This document shows, piece by piece, positions 10,294 through 23,000 of a stretch of DNA of 64,000 nucleotides. Source of the DNA: Celoporthe dispersa (lineage: Eukaryota; Ascomycota; Sordariomycetes; Diaporthales; Cryphonectriaceae); assembly GCA_016584495.1 (NCBI GenBank), contig WAID01000015.1, positions 186,001 through 250,000 of the forward strand. The letters run 5' to 3'. The stretch's first letter is position 1. Every line of letters starts with the position of its first letter. The translations under genes were made by a program, and so were the position numbers. The notes under the pieces were generated by a model, which saw only the letters and a list, made by a program, of their open reading frames with translations, made no database searches and was not told the DNA's origin.

Positions 10294-12252
10294 TCATGGA
10301 TGCCCTTGCTCTTCCCCCCTAGCATCACTATCGTAAATCGGGTTATGCATAATCATTCTCTCAATCTCCCGCTCCTGGGGCCCAAAGTCCCGCTGGTCGC
10401 ACACAGGCGACTCGTGCTTGGTCTGCACGTCCCACCAGGGGCTCCCGCGCCCGATGCAGTGGTGGCGGCGGAGGATCCGGACAAAACAATCCCGGGGCCG
10501 AAAGCCTACGAGGACAGCACAGCTCTGGGCACGCTTGGCAAAGGTGTAGTGGCCCCTCCAGCCGTTGCTGTTGATGTGTGGCGAGGCCGACTCGGTCGTA
10601 CCGCCCAGGGCAAACTTGGAATGGCCTGGGTGCAGCATGACCAGGCTGAGCGTGAGCTGGCCTGGGTCGTGATGGGCCTTCTTGAGCTGGCTGACGAGCA
10701 TATGCCACCTGTTCCCCGGCTCGTAGGTGTCCTCGTCAATGTCGCCGGTGGACACGCGGATCTGCAGATGCTTGGCGAGCCGGAGCAGGCCGTCGTAGCA
10801 GGGCGGGAACTGGCCGTTGAGGTTGACAAAGGCCCGCAGATCCAAGACCCATGTGTTTTCCTGGTACAGGATGGTCTCGGTCATCCGTCTCATCTTGCGG
10901 TCCACCTGCAGCGGTGCCAGGGAGAGCGTCCAGCAGCGGCACGCCGGGTTCGAAGCCGAGTGTGCGTCGGCGTCTGTGCAGCACATAACGCAGCCACTTG
11001 TCTGCTCAGTCACACCGACACGATTGTAGACACACTGTGTCGAGATGCCCCTGTCGGGATGCGCGGTGGTGGCAATGCCTGGGCACAGCCGATCAGCCCA
11101 GAGGTGGTAGGGGGCCTTGAGGCCAGTGTGTCGCAGGATCATCAGCTGCAGCTCGTCAGGGAGGTTCCGGAAGGGGAGCGAGGAGTTGCTTCTGCGAGAC
11201 TTGGGGTAGCCCATGGCCTCAAGACAGGTTCTCTCAGCAATGCTTGCGATCTCGGCATGATACTGTCTCGAGAGGGAGACGGAACAGACGCGCAGCTCCG
11301 GCAGGGCGTGCATGGGCGCCGCCAGAGAGGCGGCAATGTTCACGTCGTTGGTATTGGCTATCAACGTGAGACGGAGCCTCCCTGGTTCGATCGCAGCGGC
11401 AAGACGTCGGCAGAGATATGACCAGTCACGAAGGATGTCTCGATTCCCTGTTCTGGGGGTGTGCGGTGGAGGGTCGGCAGCACCTGGCGCTCGCATTAGC
11501 TCTCAGTACGAAGACGGCACGCGGATGCACGGATGACATGTAATTAGTAGATAATATGCCAGGGGGGCGGGGGGAGGGGGGCAGGCGAAGTAGTAAAACT
11601 GATACTTGCATGGGTGTTTGCTCGGTTCGCCTTGGCCGCGACCGCCACGTATGTCCTCTGCTGCCTTGTCGAAAAAGCAACAAGAGACGAGGTCCACGGT
11701 TAATCTCTGCATGGCCCTCAGCGTGGAGGGTCGGAAGGCGTCTAGAGCTGAGAGGCCCCTATGCTCCCGATAGGAAAGGTGGAACTGGTTCTCTGAGTAA
11801 AAGGCGCAGGTGGCGTCTTTAGACCAGGCTCGGCAGACGAGGAATAGATTGAACGGCGCGCGGCAGTATAGACACCTGTCGTCTCCCGGGCCAGGGTCAG
11901 TTGTGTCTGCGCCTTCTTGCTCACCACGGGAGACGCCGAGTCTCCCAGTGTATCCAGCCAGGGCATGCTGATCTCTTGCAATGTTGGGACTATGCTGGGG
12001 AATGCCTCCGGATAGTACATTCGGCCGAGAAGAAGGGCTCTGGATATGGTCAGCTCCGCTCAGGGACAAGGGACTCATTCGATAGCCGTCGTGAGGAATG
12101 ACGTCGAGGTGCTGGTAGATGATTCGCCTGACACGCTCGGGCAGATCGGTGAAGGCAATTTGTGGGGACTGCTCCTGCTTGGGCTGGTTCATTTGGCCAC
12201 CTGCAGAGGGCGAGGCTATCATGGAGCGGTCTGTGAGGAGGGGAGACTGCAT
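10294..12252 (-). CDS. F-box domain protein
   Basis: Exons 12252-11606 and 11452-10294. The donor GTATCAG at 11605 and acceptor CCCCCAG at 11453 join in phase, giving 601 residues. An F-box-like start (FTDLPERVRRIIYQHL, about residues 34-49) is followed, after an insert, by the typical continuation LFLVCRAWSKDATCAFYSENQF. A second F-box-like motif (LPFRNLPDELQLMILRHTGL) lies in exon 2. The C-terminal half resembles uncharacterised fungal F-box proteins (CWTLSLAPLQVDRKMRR; ETILYQENTWVLDLRAF). Such proteins usually bind Skp1 and present substrates to SCF ubiquitin ligases; the substrate is unknown. A Cys pair (CLYC) in the insert could bind metal. The family assignment is fairly safe; the exact split of the first F-box is not certain. 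Confidence 0.8.
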
Positions 12253-13445
12253 GTTGACGATACAGTGACGGTCCAGGTTACATTCTGGAGCTGAGGGCTT
12301 GTGTTATTGCTTCTTTGCGCAGGATACGTGTCAACTTAAATGCGACCCTGTCAACTAGCGTCACTCTAGAGCCCTGGTCTGTGGCTTTTGGTGGTGTGAT
12401 GTGGTCGCCGTTTGTGGTTTAGAAGTTGAGGTAGAGGTTTCAAGCAGACGGGGAGAGCCTCTCTGAGGTGATCTTGTGATCTAAGAATTGCTATGGGCGC
12501 TTAATCCTGGTGCTATTCCCCTAGTCTCTCTCTACCTTTCTCCTTCTTTACGGGAGATACATTGTCCAGCCACTATATGCACGTCCTCCCGACGGTGCTC
12601 GCCGCAGGCCATCTCGTTAAATAGGCAGCCTGCACTTGTCGCCTTGTGATCCCGGAAACTATGTGCGTGCATATGCAGTGGACGTATCATGAATGCACGG
12701 ACCCAGCAAACAGGCCGCATGCAGCTGCTGCAGTAGACGCATCATTACGAGACAAAAGTTGACAGGCTTCGGGAAGACAGAGTAAGGTGATTGGCTATAC
12801 TGTAGCTTCGTGCGGGGCCCAGTACGGCGTCGCGAAGTAGGTCGGTCAGTGTAGACTTTGCCCACAGCCTGCATGAGAGTCTGGAGCGGACGGCCCTGTC
12901 CTGTCCATCCTCTGCTGCCCTTGTTCGGGGAGATGCAGTCACCCGCTGAGACTCACTTGCACGGGAATATGCAGGCGAGATGTTAGAATCCTACGGCATC
13001 ACAAGCCAGCGGGACAAGATGCTACGCTGAGAGCCCGGAGAAACATTGCCTTCCTTGGATTTTTGCGTATTGCTAATATCGCATGACAGTTACACAGCAT
13101 TAGTGGTAGCAGATCTTTCCAATAGTCTGTCAGCTGGCCATCACGATCCGCCCTCCGTTGTTTGCTTCTGATACGGGGCGGCGCGCAGAAGCAATGCTTG
13201 CAAATGTCGGGCAGTGTCGGTAATTTTGTGGGTAGTTCGTCCTGGTAGTCTTGGAGTGTTGGGCAAGACACCTGCCCAAGCAGACTGGGTAGCAGGGCCT
13301 TGCCCACATTTCTTTCCATATGCACAGGGGTTGCTCCTCTTGAGTACGCACCGCTCTACTCTTGTAAATGATATAAAGAACTGACGGCAATCCGACCATG
13401 TCCATTGCCTTCATCTCTCTCTAATTCACTCCCACAAGTGACTCC
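12253..13445. other. Divergent intergenic region
   Basis: Probably contains two promoters, since the flanking genes point away from each other. A 108-codon minus-strand frame at 12999-13325 has no recognisable family and I do not call it. Confidence 0.5.
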
Positions 13446-13556
13446 TTGCCTACAAAAGTAGTCATCAATTCAGACTTGAAACCCTCTCAATTTGTCTTTA
13501 ACGTCTTTGACGTTCAGGCTTCCCTGTATCTTAAGGGTTGTCCACTAGTTCCCATC

Positions 13557-15124
13557 ATGAGCATCGAGAAGAAAGAACAGCACCTTGGTGGTGCCGATGG
13601 TAACCATGCATCCATCGGTGGCTATGTCTACAACATGCCCTTCCTCCCGGGTGACAGTATCAAACTCGAGGACGACCAGGAGAGCACCAAGTCTCTCGAA
13701 TCATCCGAGACAGCTCTGTATGACGCTGAAAAACTGCCTCTATAGTAAGTAATTCTTTTGAATTCCCATCTCATCCAGAGCAATACATAGACTTAGTAGC
13801 TGACCTGACACTTAATTTCAGCTCTGCGCTCAAGGAGGATCTTGTCCCTAAGCCCATCTACGAGGCCTGGGCTTTGCACTGCTCTCAGGCCTCCAACGTC
13901 GTCGAGAGCGCCAAAGTCTGTGGCGTCAAGGTCTTCACGCGCTACTCTCATGAGGCGCCTGAGGTGAGCCAGGACAAGAAGCCGCTCACCCAAGGCGACC
14001 TGGCTAAGATGGCACTTTCTGCCGCCCATGGTCACAAGATGGCCAACAAACGGTCGCTTCCCCTGCGCCTGTTGCGCGGCCAGGCCAAGTCCTACGAGTC
14101 CAAGCTCGACAAGCGCCTCACAAAGCTGCCTCGTCCCGTGCAGGCCAAACTCAACGAACTCCTCAAGTCCCGCAAGACCTCTATCCCCAATGTCTTGCAC
14201 GGTCGCGACTGGACCGTGACCATGATGCGTGAGCAATACCGCTACCGCTTCGCTACCACCAAGGACAAAGAGGTCAAGAGGGGCATCCTGCACTCCTTGA
14301 AGAGAAATGCTGGCTCTGGCCGACCTATCGAGTACTTTTTCATCCTCCGTGGATACGGTGGCGGAGATGAAAGACTCGTTGCGGCCACCAAGAGCATCCT
14401 GCAAGCCCAAGCCTCCGCGCGCACCAAAGAAGAGGAAAAGAAGAAGCGTACCGAAATTACCGTCCAGTACCCACTCGGCCTCGCCCCTGAGAATCAACAG
14501 GTTCAAACACCCCCTCAGGGTGTCCCTCAGGGTCCATCTCTGCCAGAGTGCACCATCGGTTATGCCACCACCAACGCCCATCTGCTGGCTTCCAATCACT
14601 ACGGTCCTGTTCTCGGACATGGTGCTGGCTTTGCTGATGTTGCGACGCACATCCCTCCCTATTCTGAAGGATCCTCTCTCGTCCGACCAATGCGTGTTGA
14701 GCCACAGACATCTATGCCAGCCGGCACGCCTGGTGGACTGTACCCGGACGCGCCCCCTTTAGTGTACGCGGCGAGGCCAGCCGATCCTGTGGTCCTGGCC
14801 AGCTGGTCCACGTCAGGAACCCACGCCGACAGCCCCAACATCAACCTTGGGTCCGGCGGCAACATCACCATTGATTACAGCGCGCTCCGTGATGCCTATC
14901 AGAACAAGACTGGCTGTTTCGCTGACCCTCGTTTCTCTGGCCCCAACTGGGCTCCTGTGTTCGTCGACTCCGGCCTGCCCTATTCTGTTTCCGAGACGCC
15001 CCTGGCTAGTACTCCGACCCCGCAGGTAATCTTCTCAGGTGACACGATCCCCAGTGTCGACTCCGACGCCACCTTCGATGTGGGTGGGTCAGAGTACACG
15101 ATGCTCCTGGACGAGTCACTCTAG
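13557..15124 (+). CDS. Orphan basic protein, possibly nuclear
   Basis: Exons 13557-13744 and 13822-15124 (donor GTAAGT, acceptor TTTCAG) join in phase and rebuild a Tyr codon, giving 496 residues. An in-frame ATG at 13446 would add 37 residues; I prefer 13557 (CATCATGAGC). The first exon is acidic. Residues about 65-260 are strongly basic and probably helical (KKPLTQGDLAKMALSAAHGH; KLDKRLTKLPRPVQAKLNEL; KEEEKKKR). The second half is Pro/Gly/Ser-rich and looks disordered, with an acidic end (DSDATFDVGGSEYTMLLDES). A basic folded part with an acidic disordered tail would suit a transcription or chromatin factor, but I see no DNA-binding signature and assign no function. Confidence 0.7.
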
Positions 15125-17024
15125 GAGTCCAGCGAGAGGAGCCCATGCCCGTTTATCATGGTCTGAAGCGGCACTCTGCCGTTTAGACAGGTAAATCACC
15201 TTTCCTGGCGCCCTGAATCCCATCCATGGGACATCAATGGACGTGGGATTTGAATAGCCATCAGATCGAACAAGTGGTACCGGGGAGACAATTCATTTCT
15301 GGTTTTTGGGGTCTCGAATGATTAGTGCAGTTCGATTTTAGGTAAGCCATCTTCTGGACACAGTCCAGGGCATGACTTTCATGGGCTCAGCTTGTAGCTA
15401 GGAATAGTTTAGGATCTCTTTCAATGAGTCACTCCGTATCTTACATTCACGTATAGTCCCTGTGTTGATGTTTGGTCTTCCGAAATCCGTAATCAAGTCT
15501 CACCATTTCTAGGACCCCAAGACACCCACGAAAAGTAGTGTTTTTGACGTGATATACATATTTCTTGCAGTCTCTGTACATCGCGGGCAGAAGCAAGGCT
15601 TTATCTGCAGAGGAAAATGGTAATCCAGACCTGACCCCAAGGGTAGATATGGGACATTTGAAATAAGTGATTACCTCAAGCTGACTAAAAATGATCAAAG
15701 TCTATATAGCTATCGGATGCCAGTCTCGCACGGTGAGAGCTGTCCGGTTGACCAGGAAGATGATGCTCGTGACACTTACATTCTGCATAAGAGAGTAGCA
15801 AGAATTGCATCCAGAAGATTGCCCAGAGTTCGGGATTCAAACGGAGTATCTGTTATGATTCTCTGAGATCATTTCAGTACGTCGCTACAAGGTTGGGAAA
15901 TCGCTTACTAATTCAATGATCCTCGCGAGGTTCTCAGCGATCACCAACTCGTAAGTTGGAAAGTCGAAGCGGCAGGCAGAAAGAGAGAAGCGAGATGTGG
16001 AAAACGTTACAGGTGTTAAAAAGTAATGAAATAGAGAAAGAAACGAAGCATTAGTCTAAGAAAAAGACTCTCAAGACAAGATTTGATATCACAAAGCGGA
16101 ACGCAACTCGCAGACTGTGTCAGCATATGATTCTGACTAAAGCATTTGGATGGGTTACAACAAGACGACTCCAAGACGCCTCAAAATAACGTGGCGTACT
16201 GGTATTGGTTAGAAGCAGAATACTTCTAATTTTTCCGTTTTTGAACCGGACTGAAAGAATTTGCCGACCTTCTTCCCCTCCCTTTCAAAGCCAATTAAGC
16301 AGAAAAAATGTGCCGGAGTGGTCAGAGTGGAATACTCGTTTTGCACATTCTAATGCACAATGATGACAGTTTTTTAGCCGTAGTTTTGATAATGAAACCT
16401 CGGTGAGCCTCACAAGGAATGAGCAACGGCTAGACTTTGACTGCTTAGTCGTAAGGGTGAGAACCTGTGGTGAGAGGTCATGTAACGGGTGATTTTGTAG
16501 TTGTGCGAGGGCCAGTGAGTCCAGCGGCCACCCAGCAGCTAGCCCTAGATAACCTCAGCCATCTGGCTGTTTTTTCCGTCCGTTTTTCTTTCTTTTCTCT
16601 TCTCTAGCGCATATCTATTTCCTTTAGCCTCGCATAATAGTTGATCATCTGAGTGTAGCATATATCATACACTAAGAGAGTAAATTACAATGACACATTA
16701 GGCTCATCGATTGAGAGAAGTTCATTTACATGCGATAATGCTATTTATTGTCTTGTCATTGCTGGAAACAAACAGCTATACTTAATGGTGGTTTTATCCG
16801 GATTAGGCCGTGGTAGTACTTCCCAATAACGACTTGACTTGAATTAGATGGTGATGGCAATTTTTCTCGCTCTAAATCAAAGGGGCCGCAATTTCACATA
16901 TCTACTGTCCTCAATCTGAAGGGCAGATCAACAATGGATTGCTATGGGCTTGCCCATTGTAATGGCGTAAGCATTGTGCTCATTTGTCTTCCTCCTTACG
17001 TGGAGTACCACCCAGGTTTTCTTT
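15125..17024. other. Gene-free AT-leaning stretch
   Basis: About 1.9 kb without a convincing frame on either strand and no obvious repeat boundaries. It could be the remains of old mobile DNA, but I see no transposase motif. It separates the 4-15 kb genes from the metabolic group at 17-29 kb. Confidence 0.5.
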
Positions 17025-17801
17025 TCATCTCAGCGGCCACTTGCCTCTGCTCTTCAGACTCTCTTTCACAGACTCCCATGTCTCCTTGTCCCAGTCATAG
17101 CTGACGCACTTCCATGCGACTTTGAACACCGCGTCATCAACCTCCAGCCCACTACCCCTTTTCTCCGGTATGTTCATTTCCCTCATAAGCGCGCGGAATG
17201 CATCATTCTCTGGCAGCGTATCCATGTGTGCATACCCGCAGTGTAGGAAGTCGAATCCAAACTCAGTCATGATGCATATCGCCTCGCGGGCGTAACCCTG
17301 GTATACCTGTAAGCTCAAGTGCTAATCAAATTACCTCAAGGATTATGAAACATCCACAAGACTGGCAATAGGCCATCATATCATACCGCAAGGCATCTTC
17401 CTCACCTTTCTCTGGAAATCACGGTGGATGCTGACACCCATATCCCCGACGAGCACCTTCTCGGCTTCTGGCACCGCATCTCCCTTCCTCTCCCCGCTGT
17501 TCAGCATCCTCGTGCGCGGCAACGAATTGAATCCGCCGAATCCGATCATCTCACCCGTCGACCGCAGAAAGATGATCATAAAGGCGCTCTCGCCCGCGGT
17601 AGTCCTGGCAACCCATCTGCTGATAGCCCCATGGGTGCCCTCTAGAGTCAGATCCTTGATGTAACCATAAGTCTCTGGGTCACTTAGGTATGCGAACAGC
17701 GCCGGGGCGTCGTCAGGATTTGCAGTGCGGACTGTCAGGCGCGGGGTGGTGAGTTTGTAATACCCGATGTTTCGGACTGGTTGGGTGGAGGATGCGGACA
17801 T
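17025..17801 (-). CDS. GNAT-family N-acetyltransferase
   Basis: Exons 17801-17406 and 17306-17025 (donor GTGAGG, acceptor CTTACAG) give 225 residues. It starts with the RimJ/RimL-like pattern LTTPRLTVRTANPDDAPAL and has the strand FMIIFLRSTGEMIGFGGFNS. The acetyl-CoA pyrophosphate-binding turn (YQGYAREAI) begins exactly at the second exon. The C-terminus has the expected late part (AFRALMREMNIPEK), and the length fits the family. It transfers acetyl from acetyl-CoA to an amine; the substrate cannot be told. It reads in the same direction as the dehydrogenase, the regulator and the oxidase upstream, each with its own promoter. Confidence 0.82.
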
Positions 17802-18310
17802 GGCGCCGAGGGGGAATAGACGCGGATTATAAAGGCTTTGACAGAAGAAAGGCGCCGACAGGTTTCCCTGGTGGGATTTTCTTTCGGATCAGGATGTAAA
17901 GTTGTGATTTACGGCATCATTGTATTCAGAGAATGTACACAGCTCATGATCAACTCATGCAGATATATTGCTGCGGGGGTGCATTAACTCCGCTTCTGCT
18001 GACGGCGATGATACGTGACTAGGAATAGTGTGGCTGGGACACTTTCGGGGGAGGGAAAAAAAGGCATCTTTGTATTTATGCAGTCGTGATCCTCATAAAT
18101 ACTGAAATAGAATAGTGATCATTGGTATTTACATGCTAGGTAATACTATAATAGTTCTACGTCCTACGCTCAAGAGGCCGTCAAAAAGAGTCTATTAACC
18201 CGTCTGAAAACTATTACTGCGCGATTGATCTGATCCAGGGTAAGTTGCCAAAAGACACACGGCAATATCTTCCGATGTGGCGCATGTGACTGGACACATC
18301 CCTCTCACTT

Positions 18311-19427
18311 TCATACTCGCATCTCATCCAAAATTCGTTGTGCACCAGCAAATTCGTATTCCTGCATCGTCTCGTCCCAAAGCCTCGATATAACAGGCTC
18401 CATCTTGGGATCATGCGCAGGTGCCGCAAACCTAATAGAACGTGCATGGTCAGCATATCGACCTCATGTCCAACCCATCCCCTAACCTCATAGGAACGAC
18501 TACTCACGGTTTGATGTCCCAATCCATGACAAAACTCCCATGCGTCTCTGCTCCCTTGACAATAGCCGCATCGATATACGTCGATGCGCCGTCCTCCAGT
18601 TTCCTACCCGTCAGGGACTTTGAGAGGCTGAGCATCGAAGCCACGATGCCTTTCGCGTCGCGGTGCAGATCCGAGCCCTTGCAATACCCCGGGTCCACAA
18701 GGTTGAGAATCACGTCTTCTGGCTTGACGAAACCGGCGAGTCGGAGCATGAAGAGATGTCCCAGGAGCTTCGAGACATAATATCGCTCGTTAGGGTCCCA
18801 CGGCGTGATCTTCGTGTCGTCAAAGGAGCCGAGCAGAGGGGCCTGGTTGCGGTTGGAGAAGTTTGCCATGTAGCTGACGCCCGAGTTAACGATCGTCAGG
18901 CGGCCCGGAGTGCCGGGAGGAGACTTGGTCTTCATGGCCGGCAGCAGGAGGATGGCCAGGAGGAAGGTGGACAGGTAGTTCACCTGGATGACCTCCTCGT
19001 GGCCGGTGCTCGAGTTGATGCTGAAGTCCGGCTTGACGATACCTGCGTTCAGGACAGTGATGTCGAGGTGCGTCAACTCAGTGTCGACCCTCCGTGCAAA
19101 TGCCTGGATGGATTTGTAGGAGCCCATCTCGAGTTCCCAAACGTCGACGGTCGCCCCGGGAAAGTCTTTTCGAAGCTTCGCGGCGACCTCCTCGCCCTTG
19201 TTCACGGACCGCACGGCCAAGATCAGCCGGGACAAGCGGAAGGAGAGGAACTGGCGGCAGGAGATATATCCCAGACCTGCACTGGCTCCTGTGATGATGG
19301 CCGTTTTCCCGCTGAGGTTCGTGGTGGAAGGCGGATAGGCGGCTTTGCTGCAGAACTGGGAGTCCAGGAAAATCTTCACCGGTCCTTGCTTGGGAGGCCC
19401 GAGCCGGAACGACATTGATTCAGACAT
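18311..19427 (-). CDS. Short-chain dehydrogenase/reductase
   Basis: Exons 19427-18508 and 18431-18311 (donor GTGAGT, acceptor ATTAG) join in phase, giving 346 residues. Seen motifs: the nucleotide-binding TGASAGLG at about residues 46-53, NAG (LNAGIVKPD), catalytic Ser in NSGVSY and YxxxK as YYVSK. The terminal exon (FAAPAHDPKMEPVISRLWDE) matches the C-terminal part of fungal WWOX/retinol-dehydrogenase-like SDRs. It should be an NAD(P)-dependent oxidoreductase acting on a small alcohol or ketone. It sits between the acetyltransferase and the Zn2Cys6 regulator, which suggests accessory metabolism. Confidence 0.88.
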
Positions 19428-19845
19428 TGCAAAGGCACAAATTCGTGTACGTAGTTTCTGTCTGCCAAAGAGTGTGCGAAGAAATGCTGTGATGGTATGT
19501 GTTGTACTGTAGTGCTTCTGGGATGGTGTTCCAACAATCCGCCCTGTGCTGGCAGCAAGATGTCCATTGTGTATTTTATATTAATTGTCAGACTGTCCAT
19601 GTACTACTTACATGCTCGTCTCTCTCTAGTTGTCCCGAGCCATCACGTTATGACGCGGCGAAGGAAGACGTCGCCTCGAAGTTAAGAGATTGTTTGCCAA
19701 ATGCGGAATAGGCCTGACACGGAAAGAGAGCTCTGACTATGTACTGAAGTATTCATTCTGTATGCGCTGTAAGCATATGCGTACCCCTGTAAACCATCGA
19801 TGGCTGGTCCTCAGTTCCGCGGCTGGCCGAGTGAGTTGGCTGCTG

Positions 19846-19963
19846 CTGTCCGTTGCAAGCCCAGGCTGCGTTCTGCTGAAATAGCAGTTTCCGCTTGGCA
19901 TGGACCAACTGTTGGTCCGTGCCAAGCAAAATTACCACCGCAGCGTGAGCTTGCAACGGACAG
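19846..19963. repeat. 118-bp imperfect palindrome (hairpin)
   Basis: The outer arms CTGTCCGTTGCAAGC (19846-19860) and GCTTGCAACGGACAG (19949-19963) are perfect inverted copies. The inner arms GCTTGGCATGGACCAAC (19893-19909) and GTTGGTCCGTGCCAAGC (19911-19927) differ at one position and leave a 1-base loop. Between them GCTGCG is also paired, and the left side carries about 11 extra bases. It lies between the dehydrogenase start (19427) and the regulator stop (20077), on no gene. Confidence 0.85.
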
Positions 19964-20076
19964 TGACTGCCGCATTCATCTACGACCCCGAGAACGTGGG
20001 TGTGATCAGCCAGTGCCACACCACCAACACCACCTTTGTCTGCTGACAACCACAAATTCTGCCCTACCAACTAGTT

Positions 20077-23000
20077 CTAAAACTTATAGCGCCTCCTGCC
20101 CCGCAAAAGAGCATTTTCAATGTCATCCCCGCGGCCTGCAAACCGGGTGTTGCCGAAAGAGTCCTCGGACGCCGTGGTTTCGCCCAATATGTCATCGAAA
20201 AATTCGTCCAAGCCGCCTAGCAGCGAGGGCAGTTGACCCTCATCTGTCCCTGCCGCATTCTGCTCTTGTAGGGGACGAGGTGAGTCGACATGAGCCAAGA
20301 CACCCGAAACCTGTTCTTCCACACCCCCTTCCAGCATTTCTGAATTTTCCACGACCTCATGCTCCGCGGCCATGGCAGAAGCCGTCTGCCGGTTCGTTGG
20401 AGAAGATGGATCAACAGCTGAGGATGCATCAACCGTTGTTGCTGTCCCGACGAGATCTGTTGGATTTTCTTCTTGGGTCCAGGAGGACTGCCCCGGCTCG
20501 GTGATTGATCCCACCACTCGCCCTGAGCAGCTCGACCTGGTTCCGTCCACGCGGGCGAGGAACTCGTTCTTGTCTGGGAACTTGCCGCTGCTCATGCTGA
20601 GATCCAGGGCAAGAGAGAGGCGAAGATACGTCTCCGGCTTCACTGCTAGGAGCTCCGCCCAGTCCGTGACGCTCTCCCCGTCGGCAAAGGCTGGGTCATC
20701 TTGCACAAGATCCACCAGATAGCGTACCAGTTTGGCAATCCAGTCAACCCCATCATATTGTAGATGCAACACTTTGATCACCTCGATCAAGGTAGTATTG
20801 CTTGGGGGCTGTCGCGCTGCGGAGAGGTGAACATTAAGGACTTGAAGTGTGAGAGGGAACGCAATGTAGGCGGCGCTATGAGCGTGACGGTCAGCAATGA
20901 AATTCGTTTCACACCATAAAGGGGCCGCTCGTTGTGAGAGCAGGGTTCACTTACGCGCTGATGGGCAGCCACCGGATTAAGTGCCTCTGATCCAAGCCCT
21001 TGAGGATCTCTGTTATGTTGGAGAAGGCATTCTGGATGGCATCTCTGGTGTCGAGAAGCCGTCCAGGGTCCTCTGAAGGGTTGACCGCCGTCAGTGCTAG
21101 ATAGTGTTGGAGCTCATGGTTATATAAAGCCATCCTCGCAGAGCTGTACGTTGGATGTTGAGAAGTCAGAGTCGCGTTAAAAATCCACAAAGCTGCGCGT
21201 TTTTTTTTCCTCCCCTCCCTTATTGGTCTTTTCTTTCTTTTCTTTTCCTAAAAAAAATATAGGACTTACTGATAGTATGTGTACATCATATGTGTTTGCA
21301 GAGCAACAGATTCGTGCTTGGTCGAGCTGATCTGGCCTCCACACTCTCCAGCACCAGTGGATGTCGTCACAGCGGCTGTATACCAATGCACCAGCGCATT
21401 TTTGCTCTTACGAATGTCATTTTCCTCAGACGGGAAGAGGCTTTGTCGTCTTTGGGACTGGTCCAGGGCTCCGCCGAGCGGAAAGACCAGAGCAAGAACA
21501 TCCGTGAGGATGATACACAAGTCCAGGACTCGGGAGAAGATGTGAATCAGCTCTCGCTTCGCGTCGGGTGTGTAGACTGCAGACCGGTGGATCTCATCAT
21601 CAAGGTCCATCAGGCCCAGCGGCGGGTGCTTCTCGAAGTCGAAATGGGCCCTGGTGATCTGAATGCCTCTTCGCACCCCCCAACGACAGTATCCGATCTC
21701 GTATGACACAGCACCACCACAGGCGCTTGAGAATATTGACCCGCTTCGCTTCGGCAATACGATTTGCGCACGATGAGGCTGGGATCGGAGGCAGTGCGGC
21801 ATAGTAGGGTGCTCCGGAATTCCTTGCATTCTGGATGGCGATGCTGAGCCACACAGTATTGGGCTTGGTCTCGGTTCTCACAGGTGGTGTCCAGTAGGAC
21901 AGAAGAAGCGCCGCCTGGGCGACTGGTACTGCTGAAGACTCGGCTCCAAAGTCGTAGAGCAGCTAGGCAGTATTAATTATTAATGAGATCTCACGGGATG
22001 GTTGAGACGGAGGACGGGGGTTCGCACTTTAGCCCTTCGGTAGAATGAAGCTCTGAGGCCCCGAATGCTCTTGTATCCAAAAGAGCTTGCACTTTCCATC
22101 GACCAGTTCACAAACTTTAATGAGACAAAAGATTAATTATTGTGCACCTTCTGAAACCAGTGTCCAGTAATTACTCCAGGGTCATTGCACTTACGTTGCA
22201 TGACACGAAGATGATAGCCTGCAACACGAGCAGCGACATCTTTGCGTCCTCGCGACCGCGCCGCTTATTGTAGTACATTTCCCAAAAGTCACCCTCGTTG
22301 AACAAGGGCAGGAGCGGGTGGATGTGGAGGAAGTACTGCTGCAGGATCTGGTCCATGATAGGCCGCGTAGGAAGATGAAAACAGCCCTCGGCTTCCAAGA
22401 AGTCGACGTCTCGCGACAAGCAGGTAGACAGGCCGTCCAGTGTCAGGAACGAGTAGTACGTATAAACAACGCTGTTGGGATGAAGCGAGTGCGGCCGCTG
22501 TCGGGATGGCAGCTCGAGAAAGTCTGCCTCGGGTTCTTGGGTGGAACAAGTAGACAGCCAGTGGTTCGCAACCAGGGGAACTATGCTTGCTTCGTAAGTC
22601 ACAAACAGTTACTGGCCACAAGATGTGAGTAGGATGTTTGATCTCACCTGGCTGGGTTGGCAGTGCTGCACCAGGAAAAACAGTATTATCCAGCCCATCC
22701 TCGAGATGGTCCATGATATCATTCAGCATGAACAAAGGCTCTGAGGCTGGTTCTCCAGGGGCCACTGCTTGATCACCACACATGATGGGCTGCCCCAAGT
22801 CTGGTGCCTGCAATCCCGTATCTGCCGCTGAGACGCTGCCCTGTTGCAGTGCCACCTCTATCACTGAGTCACACTGAAACGCCAGATCGTCGACGCTTTC
22901 TTCACGACGACTAGGTTGACGATCCCGTCGAGCACTTGATTTTGCCCTGCAGCCCAGCATGTCAGCTAATAGCATAATACCTATAGCAATCGAGAGTCCA

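Noticed and set aside
12999..13325. 108-codon minus-strand frame
   Set aside because: No family-like sequence, overlaps other frames and lies in a divergent promoter region.
13793..14650. 285-codon minus-strand open frame
   Set aside because: Antisense shadow of the two-exon gene at 13557-15124, whose splice sites and phase fit well.
15125..17024. Transposon remnant
   Set aside because: AT-leaning but no terminal repeats, transposase motif or duplicated ends could be found.
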